Assembly (NCBI GenBank): GCA_002291855.1
Contig: DBAW01000187.1
Location: 1 to 10,344, forward strand
Direction: 5' to 3'
From: Sphingomonas sp. UBA1000
GTDB taxonomy: Bacteria > Pseudomonadota > Alphaproteobacteria > Sphingomonadales > Sphingomonadaceae
Length of the DNA stretch: 10,344 nucleotides
Below are positions 1-6,553 of this stretch, in pieces (position 1 is the stretch's first letter; each line of letters opens with the position of its first letter). The notes under the pieces are model-generated. The model did no database searches and was not told the DNA's origin. It saw only the letters and a program-made list of their open reading frames with translations. The translations under genes and the position numbers were made by a program.

Positions 1-51
1 CGCCGTGAGGCGCGCAACAGACCAAACCGGCGCAAGCTGCACCACAAATAG
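1..51 (+). CDS. Possible C-terminal tail of an upstream gene (partial)
   Basis: Frame 1 is open from the window edge to a TAG at 49-51 and encodes 16 residues rich in Arg, Lys and His (RREARNRPNRRKLHHK). A basic tail like this is common at the end of RNA- or DNA-binding proteins. If real, the gene converges on eda, whose stop lies 20 bases further on. The stretch is too short to identify, and an open frame of this size can occur by chance, so this is only a possibility. Confidence 0.2.
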   Translation, partial: RREARNRPNRRKLHHK

Positions 52-71
52 GGCCTGCGCCAAACTCCCCC

Positions 72-686
72 TTAGCGCCGCAGTTGCGCCGCGCGCTGGG
101 CGTTCTTGGTGATGCCGTCCATGTCCATGCCGTCCTTGACCAGCCAGGATCCGCCGACGCACAGCACCGCCTCTTCATCCAGCCATTCGCCCGCCGTTGC
201 CGGGGTGATGCCGCCGGTCGGGCAGAAGCGCACATGGCCGAACGGCCCGGACAGCGCCCGGAGCGCGCGGATGCCGCCCGAGGATTCGGCGGGGAAGAAT
301 TTGAACCGGTCCAGCCCCAGATCCAGCCCGCGCATGATGTCCGAGGCGTTGGCGACGCCAGGCAGGAAGGCTGTCTGACGGTCGATGGCGGCACGGGCGA
401 GCGGTTCGGTCAACCCCGGGCTGACGATGAAGCGCGCGCCCGCGTCCAGCGCCTGATCGAGCTGGGCAGGGTTGAGCACCGTGCCCGCGCCGACGATCGC
501 GCCGTCGACGCGCGCCATTTCGCGGATCACGTCGAGCGCCGCCGGGGTGCGCAGCGTGACTTCGAGCACCGGCAGCCCGCCGGCGACCAGCGCGGCCGCA
601 ATCGGCGCGGCGCTTGCCACATCGTCGATGACGAGCACCGGAATGACGGGGGCGGTGCGCATGACGGTTTCGATCGGGCTGGTCAT
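72..686 (-). CDS. eda: KDPG aldolase (2-dehydro-3-deoxyphosphogluconate aldolase)
   Basis: Class I aldolase of the Entner-Doudoroff pathway, splitting 2-keto-3-deoxy-6-phosphogluconate into pyruvate and glyceraldehyde 3-phosphate in the cytoplasm. The 204-residue protein has the family's usual length. Visible motifs are LEVTLRT (41-47) with the acid/base Glu42, GAGTVLN (66-72), PGVANASDI (109-117), RFKFFPAE (127-134) with Schiff-base Lys129, and the phosphate-binding CPTGGITP (155-162). The frame is open for 20 codons further upstream. The ATG at 684-686 was chosen because GAGGA lies just before it (AATGAGGACCAG-ATG) and the family homology begins there. No other Entner-Doudoroff gene (edd, zwf, glk) is visible, so the rest of the pathway lies elsewhere or beyond the left edge. 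The gene is divergent from trmD with a 112-base gap. Confidence 0.95.
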   Translation of the reverse strand: MTSPIETVMRTAPVIPVLVIDDVASAAPIAAALVAGGLPVLEVTLRTPAALDVIREMARVDGAIVGAGTVLNPAQLDQALDAGARFIVSPGLTEPLARAAIDRQTAFLPGVANASDIMRGLDLGLDRFKFFPAESSGGIRALRALSGPFGHVRFCPTGGITPATAGEWLDEEAVLCVGGSWLVKDGMDMDGITKNAQRAAQLRR

Positions 687-798
687 CTGGTCCTCATTCA
701 GTCCTGAGCGGCGCAAACGCATCGCCGCGACCGCGCCCGGGCGCAAGCGCTTTGTCGCCGGGGTTTCCGGCAGCGCGCGCTTCTGTCAGGGGAGGGGC
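687..798. promoter_or_regulatory. Divergent intergenic region eda / trmD
   Basis: These 112 bases separate two divergent starts, so promoters for both genes should lie here or just inside the genes. The only structures I can point to are a 12-bp perfect palindrome GCGCCCGGGCGC at 733-744 and the trmD ribosome binding site GGAGG at 791-795. I cannot recognise convincing -35/-10 boxes on either strand. The regulatory role is inferred from the arrangement alone. Confidence 0.35.
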
Positions 799-1536
799 AT
801 GAGTTTTGCCGCTACCATCCTGACGCTTTATCCCGACATGTTCCCCGGGCCGCTCGGCCACAGCCTGGCCGGCCGGGCGCTTGGCAGCGGGGCCTGGACG
901 CTCGACACGCTCCAGATCCGCGATTTTGCCGAAGACCGGCACCGGTCGGTCGACGACACGCCGGCCGGGGGCGGGGCGGGCATGGTGATGAAGGCCGATG
1001 TGCTGGCGCGCGCGGTCGATGCGGCGCTGGCGGCGCGGCCCGACTGCCCGGTGCTGGCGATGACGCCGCGCGGCGCGCCGCTCACTCAGGAGCGGGTGCG
1101 GGCGCTGGCGGCGGGGCCGGGGGTGACAGTGCTGTGCGGCCGGTTCGAGGGGATGGACGAGCGGCTGTTCGAGGCGCGGCCCATCGAGCCGGTTTCGATC
1201 GGCGATTATGTGCTGTCGGGCGGCGAGATGGCAGCACTCACCCTGCTTGATGCTTGCATTCGGCTGCTTCCCGGCGTAATGGGCGCGGCTTCGAGCGGGG
1301 TCGAGGAGAGCTTTGAAAGCGGGCTTCTCGAATATCCGCAATATACCCGACCTGTCACATGGGAAGGGCGCACGATCCCCGAAGTGCTGCGATCGGGGGA
1401 TCATGCGAAAATCGCCGCCTGGCGGGCACAAAGGGCGGCGGATGATACACGGCTAAGGCGGCCGGACCTTTGGGAGCGCTACAGGAGCGCTCGGGACCAG
1501 TCGCCCTCTGGCGCGCAGCGACGAGACAGGGACTAG
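799..1536 (+). CDS. trmD: tRNA (guanine-N1)-methyltransferase TrmD
   Basis: SPOUT methyltransferase that uses S-adenosylmethionine to make m1G37 beside the anticodon, preventing +1 frameshifting. The 245-residue protein shows VDDTPAGGGAGMVMK (51-65), CGRFEGMDER (113-122), the trefoil-knot SAM loop SIGDYVLSGGE (133-143) and LLEYPQYTRP (176-185). Arg155 matches catalytic Arg154 of the enterobacterial enzyme. The position matching catalytic Asp169 is Glu170 (VEESFESG). The frame is open far upstream, but the ATG at 799 follows GGAGG at 791-795 and begins the family sequence (MSFAATILTLYPDMF). The stop is 4 bases before rplS, so the two are one operon. The usual upstream partners rpsP and rimM are absent here and eda stands in their place. 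Confidence 0.96.
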   Translation: MSFAATILTLYPDMFPGPLGHSLAGRALGSGAWTLDTLQIRDFAEDRHRSVDDTPAGGGAGMVMKADVLARAVDAALAARPDCPVLAMTPRGAPLTQERVRALAAGPGVTVLCGRFEGMDERLFEARPIEPVSIGDYVLSGGEMAALTLLDACIRLLPGVMGAASSGVEESFESGLLEYPQYTRPVTWEGRTIPEVLRSGDHAKIAAWRAQRAADDTRLRRPDLWERYRSARDQSPSGAQRRDRD

Positions 1537-1540
1537 AACC

Positions 1541-1930
1541 ATGAATCTGATCCAGCAGCTCGAAGCCGAGCAGATCGCCAAGTTCAAGGAAACGAAGAGC
1601 ATCCCCGATTTCCGCCCGGGCGACACGCTGCGCGTCGGCGTGAAGGTCGTCGAAGGCGACCGCACCCGCGTCCAGGCCTATGAAGGCGTGTGCATCGCGC
1701 GTTCGAACAAGGGCATGGGGTCGAGCTTCACCGTCCGCAAGATTTCGTTCGGCGAAGGCGTTGAGCGCGTGTTCCCGCTCTATTCGCCGAACATCGATTC
1801 GATCGACGTCGTCCGCAAGGGCGTCGTGCGTCGCGCCAAGCTCTATTATCTGCGCGGCCGCCGCGGCAAGTCGGCGCGTATCGCCGAGCGCCGCGACACC
1901 CGCACGACCGAGGCGACTGCCGCCGAATAA
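1541..1930 (+). CDS. rplS: 50S ribosomal protein L19
   Basis: Large-subunit protein at the interface with the 30S subunit. The 129-residue product carries PDFRPGDTLRVGVKVVEG (22-39), the GEGVERVFPLYSPNIDSI stretch (71-88) and the basic VRRAKLYYLRGRRGKSARI (96-114). A short acidic, Thr/Ala-rich tail follows. AGGGA at 1528-1532, inside the end of trmD, lies 8 bases before the ATG. The gene is therefore probably co-transcribed with trmD, the normal pairing in proteobacteria. The strong hairpin 30 bases after the stop probably ends the operon. Confidence 0.97.
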   Translation: MNLIQQLEAEQIAKFKETKSIPDFRPGDTLRVGVKVVEGDRTRVQAYEGVCIARSNKGMGSSFTVRKISFGEGVERVFPLYSPNIDSIDVVRKGVVRRAKLYYLRGRRGKSARIAERRDTRTTEATAAE

Positions 1931-1959
1931 GCGTCTGCCGGTCATCGACCGCGACATCA

Positions 1960-1995
1960 GGGGCCGGCCATCCATGCGGGATGGCCGGCCCCTTT
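1960..1995 (+). terminator. Rho-independent-type terminator after rplS
   Basis: A perfect 14-bp inverted repeat (GGGGCCGGCCATCC at 1960-1973 and its complement at 1979-1992) encloses a 5-base loop and is followed by TTT. The stem is long and GC-rich and sits directly after the rplS stop, in the 147-base gap before the next gene. The T tract is short, so termination efficiency is uncertain. The rest of the gap shows nothing recognisable. Confidence 0.8.
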
Positions 1996-2077
1996 CGCAT
2001 CTGCCCGGCGCCCCGTTTCGCCACCCCGCGCGGCGACATGGTCTTGCCGCGCCGCGCCGGACGGGCGAGAACGCGCC

Positions 2078-3517
2078 ATGCTGTTTGAAACATTGCAGGC
2101 CGGGTTTCCGGCCGATCCCGCCACCACCGCGATTGACGGGCCGGGATTGGCGCCGCTCAGCTATGGCGAACTCGACGCGCGCACCGCGCGCCTTGCAGCG
2201 GTGCTTGCCGCGCGCGGCGTCCGTCCGGGCGACCGCATCCTCGCCACCGCGCCCAAATCGGTCGCCGCGTTGCTCGTCTATCTGGCGGCGGTGCGGGCGG
2301 GGATCGTCTATGTGCCGGTCAATCCCGGTGCCACCGCGCATGAGCTGGATTATTTCCGCGCCGATGCCGAACCGGCTTTGGTCGTCGACGCGGCGATGCT
2401 GGACCAGCTTGCCGGCGCGGCGGAAACCGCCGCTCCGCTGCCGCTTGCGGCACCGTCTGCCGACGCGCTCGCCGCGATCCTCTACACATCGGGCACGACC
2501 GGGCGGCCCAAGGGCGCGATGCTCAGCCATGGCAATCTGGCCGCCAATGCGACGACGCTGATCCGCGCCTGGGGGTTCAGCGCCGCTGACCGGCTGATCC
2601 ATGCGCTGCCGATCTTTCATGTCCATGGCCTGTTCGTCGCCAGCCATTGCGCGCTCGGCTCAGGCGCGCGGATGCTCTGGCATCAGGGGTTCGATGCCGG
2701 CCGGGTGCTCGACGATCTGGCGCAGGCGACGGTGCTGATGGGGGTGCCGACCTTTTACAGCCGGCTGCTCGACCGGGCGGAGCTGACGCCGGAACGGGCA
2801 GCGGGGATGCGGCTGTTCATCTCCGGCTCCGCGCCGCTGTCGGCCGAGGTGCACCGTGCTTTTGCCGCGCGCACCGGCCATGCGATCCTTGAACGCTATG
2901 GCATGACCGAAACCGGGATGCTGGCATCGAACCCGCTGGCCGGCGCGCGGGTGCCGGGCAGTGTCGGGCCGCCGCTGCCGGGGGTCGAGATTCGCATCGA
3001 CGATCCGGATTCTGGCCCGGATGCTGGCCCGGATTCTGGCGGCGTTGGCGGGATCGAGGTGCGCGGCCCCAATGTCTTTGCGGGCTATTGGCGGCAGCCG
3101 GAGCGCACCGCCGAGGCCTTTGCCGCCAAGGGCTGGTTCAGGACCGGCGATCTGGGGCGGTTCGACGAGGCCGGCTATCTGCACATTGTCGGCCGGGCCA
3201 AGGATCTGGTCATCACCGGCGGGCTGAACGTCTATCCGGCCGAGGTCGAGGCGGAGATCGACCGGCTGCCGGGCGTGGCCGAGGCCGCGGTGATCGGCGT
3301 GCCGCATCCCGATTTCGGCGAGGCGGTCGTCGCCATCATCGCCCCGGCGGCGGGCGTCACGCTCGATCCGGCATCCATCCCCGCGGCGCTGCGGGACCGG
3401 CTGGCATCCTACAAGCTGCCCAAGGCGGTGGAACTGCTCGACGCGCTGCCGCGCAACACCATGGGCAAGATCGAGAAGGCGGCGTTGCGCGCGCGCTATG
3501 CGTCAATCTTTTCCTGA
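2078..3517 (+). CDS. matB: Malonyl-CoA synthetase (MatB-type acyl-CoA synthetase)
   Basis: ATP-dependent enzyme of the ANL adenylating superfamily, expected to convert malonate (perhaps methylmalonate) and CoA into malonyl-CoA. The 479-residue protein has the P-loop YTSGTTGRPKG (136-146), HALPIFHVHGLF (175-186), ATVLMGVPTFY (217-227), FISGSAPL (247-254), the A5 motif RYGMTET (273-279), TGDLG (356-360), GRAKDLVITGG (372-382) and a C-terminal PRNTMGKIEK (458-467) with the catalytic lysine Lys464. The HALPIFHVHGLF and MGVPTFY stretches fit MatB better than long-chain or acetyl-CoA synthetases, but malonate specificity is inferred. No malonyl-CoA decarboxylase or transporter gene is adjacent. A 12-base triplicate repeat lies in frame at residues 310-321. 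The start at 2078 has only a weak ribosome binding site (GGGCGAGA). Confidence 0.85.
   Translation: MLFETLQAGFPADPATTAIDGPGLAPLSYGELDARTARLAAVLAARGVRPGDRILATAPKSVAALLVYLAAVRAGIVYVPVNPGATAHELDYFRADAEPALVVDAAMLDQLAGAAETAAPLPLAAPSADALAAILYTSGTTGRPKGAMLSHGNLAANATTLIRAWGFSAADRLIHALPIFHVHGLFVASHCALGSGARMLWHQGFDAGRVLDDLAQATVLMGVPTFYSRLLDRAELTPERAAGMRLFISGSAPLSAEVHRAFAARTGHAILERYGMTETGMLASNPLAGARVPGSVGPPLPGVEIRIDDPDSGPDAGPDSGGVGGIEVRGPNVFAGYWRQPERTAEAFAAKGWFRTGDLGRFDEAGYLHIVGRAKDLVITGGLNVYPAEVEAEIDRLPGVAEAAVIGVPHPDFGEAVVAIIAPAAGVTLDPASIPAALRDRLASYKLPKAVELLDALPRNTMGKIEKAALRARYASIFS
3005..3040. repeat. Three-copy 12-bp tandem repeat inside matB
   Basis: Three head-to-tail copies of CCGGAT(T/G)CTGGC lie at 3005-3016, 3017-3028 and 3029-3040. 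The outer copies are identical and the middle one differs by one base. They encode a DSGP-DAGP-DSGG stretch in a surface loop between PGVEIRIDDP and GIEVRGPN of the synthetase. The 12-base unit keeps the reading frame. Confidence 0.9.
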
Positions 3518-3522
3518 CGGGT

Positions 3523-3972
3523 TTATTCGGCCGGGCGGCGGCGGATCAGGCCGATCGAGCGCAGCGTCATCACCGGCTCGTCATGCTGGTTGAACACCGT
3601 CGTCGCGGTCTTGTAGCTGCCCATATCCGGGCGGCTGCGCGAGGCGGTCTTTTCCAGAATCTCGCTTTCCATGCGCAGCGTGTCGCCGGGATAAACGGGC
3701 TTGAGCCAGCGCAGCTCGTCAATGCCGGGCGAGCCGAGGCCCGCCTGCTTGGTCTCGGTCATGTGATCGACGAGCATCCGCATCATCATCGCGCAGCTGT
3801 GCCAGCCTGACGCGGCGATGCGGCCGAAATGGGTCTTGGCGGCCGCCTCGTCCGACAGATGGAAGGGCTGGGGATCATAGCGGCGGGCAAAGTCGATCAC
3901 CTCGTCGCGCGTGACGTGATAGGCCCCGAACCGCGTCGTCGACCCGACCTCGATATCCTCAAAATAGATCAT
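3523..3972 (-). CDS. MaoC-family acyl-CoA dehydratase / enoyl-CoA hydratase
   Basis: Single hotdog-fold protein of the MaoC-like (R)-specific enoyl-CoA hydratase family, 149 residues, the normal length for a one-domain member. The catalytic Asp-His pair appears in YDPQPFHLSDEAA (32-44; Asp33 and His38), followed by GRIAASGWHSCAM (50-62) and PVYPGDTLRMESEI (92-105). Expected chemistry is reversible hydration of a 2-enoyl-CoA, with the actual substrate unknown. The gene converges on matB with only 5 bases between the stops. It lies 91 bases after the phosphodiesterase gene on the same strand, so it could be the last gene of that run. The bases upstream of the ATG (GGGATGACGGCGC) give a weak ribosome binding site. 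Confidence 0.88.
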   Translation of the reverse strand: MIYFEDIEVGSTTRFGAYHVTRDEVIDFARRYDPQPFHLSDEAAAKTHFGRIAASGWHSCAMMMRMLVDHMTETKQAGLGSPGIDELRWLKPVYPGDTLRMESEILEKTASRSRPDMGSYKTATTVFNQHDEPVMTLRSIGLIRRRPAE

Positions 3973-3993
3973 GCGCCGTCATCCCGCTCCGCT

Positions 3994-4023
3994 CCCCGGT
4001 CCGGCTGTCGCGCCGGATCGGGG
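3994..4023. other. Hairpin between the phosphodiesterase and MaoC genes
   Basis: CCCCGGTCCGGC (3994-4005) pairs with GCCGGATCGGGG (4012-4023) around a 6-base loop. This gives a 12-bp stem with one G-U wobble on the plus strand, and an A-C mismatch on the minus strand. It has no T tract. It could end or attenuate minus-strand transcription before the MaoC gene, but that is inference. Confidence 0.5.
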
Positions 4024-4063
4024 CGAGCCTGAACCGGCCGGGGGCGGGCGATCAAGACCCCGG

Positions 4064-5350
4064 TCAGGGCCGGCGGAGCGCGCCCGAGAATGCCGTAGCG
4101 TCGGCGTCGAGATCTTTTTTTGCATCCAGCCCGAGCAGCCGGCCAAGCAGCGGATAAACCGCCACATTGTCGAATCCCGGCAGGGTCACGCCGCGCCGGA
4201 AGGCCGGGCCATGGCCGATGAACAGCGCTGCCATGTCGGGCGTATCGGGCGCATAGCCGTGCGCGCCGCCGGTCCAGCCTGTCGCCGGGGGCTTGCGCAC
4301 GATGGTCCAGCCGCTGTCGGCAAGGCACAGATAGGGCGGCACGCGCGGATGCCGGCCATAGCCGAACCGCACCGGCATTTCGCCCTTGCGCCAGCACTGC
4401 ATGTGCGGGTGCGGGGCGAACAGCGCGGCTTCCAGCGCAGCCTCGCGGCCGGGGGCGGGGACGAAACTGGCATAGGGACCAGCCTCGACCAGCCGGTAAA
4501 GCGCCGGATCGACGATATCGTCGAGCACGATCAGCCGGTCGCTCGACGTCGCGGCCATGCCGTGATCGGCAACGATCACCAGATTGGCGCGGACCCTGAG
4601 GCGGGCCAGCCCGTCGATCAGCAGGCCGATGTCGCGGTCGAGCGCGGCGATGGCGGCATCGGTGCGCGGATCGACCGGGCCGAACTCATGCCCCGCCGTA
4701 TCGACCGTGTCGAAATAAAGGGTGATGAAGCCGGGCCGGATCGCCGCCGGGCGGCGCAGCCAGTCGAGCACGGCGTTGACCCGCTGTGTGCCGGTCACCG
4801 CCTGGTTGAACTGCACCCAGTCGGCCGGGCGGGTGCCGCCTTCGACCGGGGCATAGCGCGCCGCCGGCTTGGTGCCGCCCCAGCCGACATTGGAGCCGGG
4901 CCAGAACATCGTCGCGGTGCGCACGCCCGCGCGTTCGGCCGCGACCCAGATCGGCTCCGCCTCGTTCCACCAGAACGGGTCGTCGCTCGCCATGGTGAAT
5001 TGCTCGTCCGGCCGGCGGGCGTCTTCCATCACATTGGCGACGATGCCGTGCCGGTCGGGGCGCAGCCCGGTCACCAGCGTCCAGTGATTGGGAAAGGTCT
5101 TGGACGGAAAGGAGGGGCGCATCGGCCCGGTCGCGCCGTCGCGCGCCAGCCGCGACAGCACCGGGGTGATGCCGCGATCCAGATAATCGGGCCGGAAACC
5201 GTCGACCGAGATCAGGATCGTCGGCACCCGTGCCGCTGCCATCCGCGCCAGCGCCGGCCCGCCGGGCAGCAGCAGCGCGGTCAGCAGCAGCAATGCGGTC
5301 AGCAGCAGCAGGGCGGCGGGCACCCGGTGCAGTGCGCCCCGGTCAGACAT
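4064..5350 (-). CDS. Secreted nucleotide pyrophosphatase/phosphodiesterase (NPP family)
   Basis: Alkaline-phosphatase-superfamily enzyme of the ectonucleotide pyrophosphatase/phosphodiesterase type, 428 residues. It probably hydrolyses nucleotide phosphodiester or pyrophosphate bonds outside the cytoplasm. The two-zinc site is complete by comparison with the Xanthomonas NPP: Asp50 (ISVDGFRPD), nucleophile Thr85 (FPSKTFPNHW), Asn106 (HGIVAN), Asp217 and His221 (FDTVDTAGHEFGP), Asp262-His263 (VADHGM) and His364 (GGAHGY). The N-terminus is a signal peptide or membrane anchor with a repetitive core (ALLLLTALLLLTALLLPGG, residues 13-31) ending near ALA. The ATG overlaps the ychF stop by 8 bases and no clear ribosome binding site precedes it, so translational coupling is likely. 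The exact substrate (nucleotide, phospholipid headgroup or other diester) is not determined by sequence. Confidence 0.9.
   Translation of the reverse strand: MSDRGALHRVPAALLLLTALLLLTALLLPGGPALARMAAARVPTILISVDGFRPDYLDRGITPVLSRLARDGATGPMRPSFPSKTFPNHWTLVTGLRPDRHGIVANVMEDARRPDEQFTMASDDPFWWNEAEPIWVAAERAGVRTATMFWPGSNVGWGGTKPAARYAPVEGGTRPADWVQFNQAVTGTQRVNAVLDWLRRPAAIRPGFITLYFDTVDTAGHEFGPVDPRTDAAIAALDRDIGLLIDGLARLRVRANLVIVADHGMAATSSDRLIVLDDIVDPALYRLVEAGPYASFVPAPGREAALEAALFAPHPHMQCWRKGEMPVRFGYGRHPRVPPYLCLADSGWTIVRKPPATGWTGGAHGYAPDTPDMAALFIGHGPAFRRGVTLPGFDNVAVYPLLGRLLGLDAKKDLDADATAFSGALRRP
5267..5316. repeat. Imperfect tandem repeat in the phosphodiesterase signal peptide
   Basis: Three units, each beginning CAGCAGCAGC, follow one another at 5267-5281 (15 bases), 5282-5299 (18 bases) and 5300-5316. 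The first two end in GCGGT. On the coding (minus) strand they give the repeated leucine-rich TALLLL pattern of the hydrophobic core. All length changes are multiples of three. Confidence 0.75.
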
Positions 5351-6443
5351 TGAAGCGGAACAGCATCACATCGCCGTCCTGGACCAGATAGTCCTTGCCT
5401 TCCTGGCGCAGCTTGCCGGCCTCGCGCGCCCCGGCTTCGCCGCCGGTGGCGACATAATCGTCATAGGCAATCGTCTCGGCACGGATGAAGCCGCGCTCGA
5501 AATCCGAATGGATGACGCCGGCTGCCTGCGGCGCGCGGGCGCCCTTGTGCACCGTCCAGGCGCGCGCTTCCTTGGGACCGCAGGTGAAGAAGGTGATGAG
5601 GTCAAGCAGCGCATAGCCGGCGCGGATCACCCGCGCGAGGCCGGTTTCCTCAAGCCCGAGATCGGCGAGGAACGAGGCGCGGTCGGCGGCTTCCAGCGTC
5701 GCGATCTCGGCCTCGATCGCCGCCGACACGACGACCGCCTGCGCGCCCTCGGCCGCCGCCTTGGCGAACACGCGTGCCGACAGTTCATTGCCGTCGGCGG
5801 CATTGGCCTCGTCGACATTGCAGACGTAAAGGACGGGCTTGCTGGTCAGCAGCTGCGCCATGTCGAAATGGCGGCGCTCCTCCTCGTCCTGACAGTCGAC
5901 CAGCCGCGCGGGCTTGCCGTCGCGCAGCAGGTCGAGCACGCGCGACAGGATGGCGGCGGCGGCCTTGGCATCCTTGTCGCCCTGCTGGCCGCGCTTGACC
6001 AGATTGGGGACGCGCTTCTCCAGGCTCTCAAGGTCGGCGAGCATCAGCTCGGTCTCGACCGTCTCGGCATCGGCGATGGGATCGACCCGGCCTTCGACAT
6101 GGGTGATGTCGCCGTCCTCGAAGCAGCGCAGCACATGGACGATGGCGTCGACCTCGCGGATATTGGCGAGAAACTGGTTGCCCAGCCCTTCGCCGCGCGA
6201 GGCGCCGCGCACCAGCCCGGCAATGTCGACAAAGGCGAGCTGCGTTTCGATCTTCTTCGCCGAACCCGCCAGCGCGGCCAGCCGGTCAAGCCGCGGATCG
6301 GGAACCGCGACCTGCCCGACATTGGGCTCGATCGTGCAGAACGGATAATTCGCCGCCTGCGCCGCCGCCGTTTCGGTGAGCGCGTTGAACAGCGTCGACT
6401 TGCCGACATTGGGCAGCCCGACAATGCCGCATTTGAAACCCAT
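5343..6443 (-). CDS. ychF: Ribosome-associated ATPase YchF (OLA1/Obg-like)
   Basis: Universally conserved P-loop ATPase of the Obg group that binds the ribosome and, in characterised bacteria, affects oxidative-stress responses. The 366-residue length is typical. Motifs are G1 GLPNVGKST (9-17), G2-region NYPFCTIEPN (32-41), G3 DIAGLVRGASRGEGLGNQF (73-91) and a G4 NVDE (209-212) in place of the NKxD of true GTPases, which fits ATP preference. A coiled-coil helical insert (about 130-200) and a C-terminal TGS domain (about 283-366, with FFTCGPKEARAW and VQDGDVMLFRFNV) follow. GGGAG lies 5 bases before the ATG. The gene is 110 bases after the oxygenase gene, and its stop overlaps the start of the phosphodiesterase. 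Confidence 0.97.
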   Translation of the reverse strand: MGFKCGIVGLPNVGKSTLFNALTETAAAQAANYPFCTIEPNVGQVAVPDPRLDRLAALAGSAKKIETQLAFVDIAGLVRGASRGEGLGNQFLANIREVDAIVHVLRCFEDGDITHVEGRVDPIADAETVETELMLADLESLEKRVPNLVKRGQQGDKDAKAAAAILSRVLDLLRDGKPARLVDCQDEEERRHFDMAQLLTSKPVLYVCNVDEANAADGNELSARVFAKAAAEGAQAVVVSAAIEAEIATLEAADRASFLADLGLEETGLARVIRAGYALLDLITFFTCGPKEARAWTVHKGARAPQAAGVIHSDFERGFIRAETIAYDDYVATGGEAGAREAGKLRQEGKDYLVQDGDVMLFRFNV

Positions 6444-6482
6444 GGATGCTCCCTTGCGGCGCGTTCATGGCCGCTGATGTGC

Positions 6483-6500
6483 GGCGCCCGGCCGGGCGCC
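6483..6500. repeat. 18-bp perfect palindrome upstream of ychF
   Basis: GGCGCCCGGCCGGGCGCC at 6483-6500 equals its own reverse complement and can fold as a 7-bp stem with a GGCC loop. A smaller inverted repeat (GATCC-4-GGATC) lies nearby at 6523-6536. Both are in the 110-base gap between the oxygenase stop and the ychF start. No T tract follows on the minus strand, so a classic terminator is not supported. A pause, processing or protein-binding site is possible. Confidence 0.6.
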
Positions 6501-6553
6501 CGTCAGCTGCCGCCCATAAGGCGATCCGGGCGGATCCCGCAACTCCCGCCCGG

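Noticed and set aside
472..798. N-terminal extension of trmD by about 109 codons
   Set aside because: The frame is open but antisense to eda, and the family homology and GGAGG site place the start at 799.
1355..2647. 430-codon minus-strand frame across trmD, rplS and matB
   Set aside because: It is antisense to three well-supported genes and crosses the rplS terminator, with no domain signature.
3088..3810. Long plus-strand frame across the end of matB and the MaoC gene
   Set aside because: It is out of frame with matB and antisense to MaoC, with Arg/Gly/Ala-rich sequence typical of shadow frames in GC-rich DNA.
3971..5353. 460-codon plus-strand frame opposite the phosphodiesterase gene
   Set aside because: The minus-strand frame has a complete zinc site and signal peptide. 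The plus frame is low-complexity Arg/Gly/His/Ala sequence with no motif.
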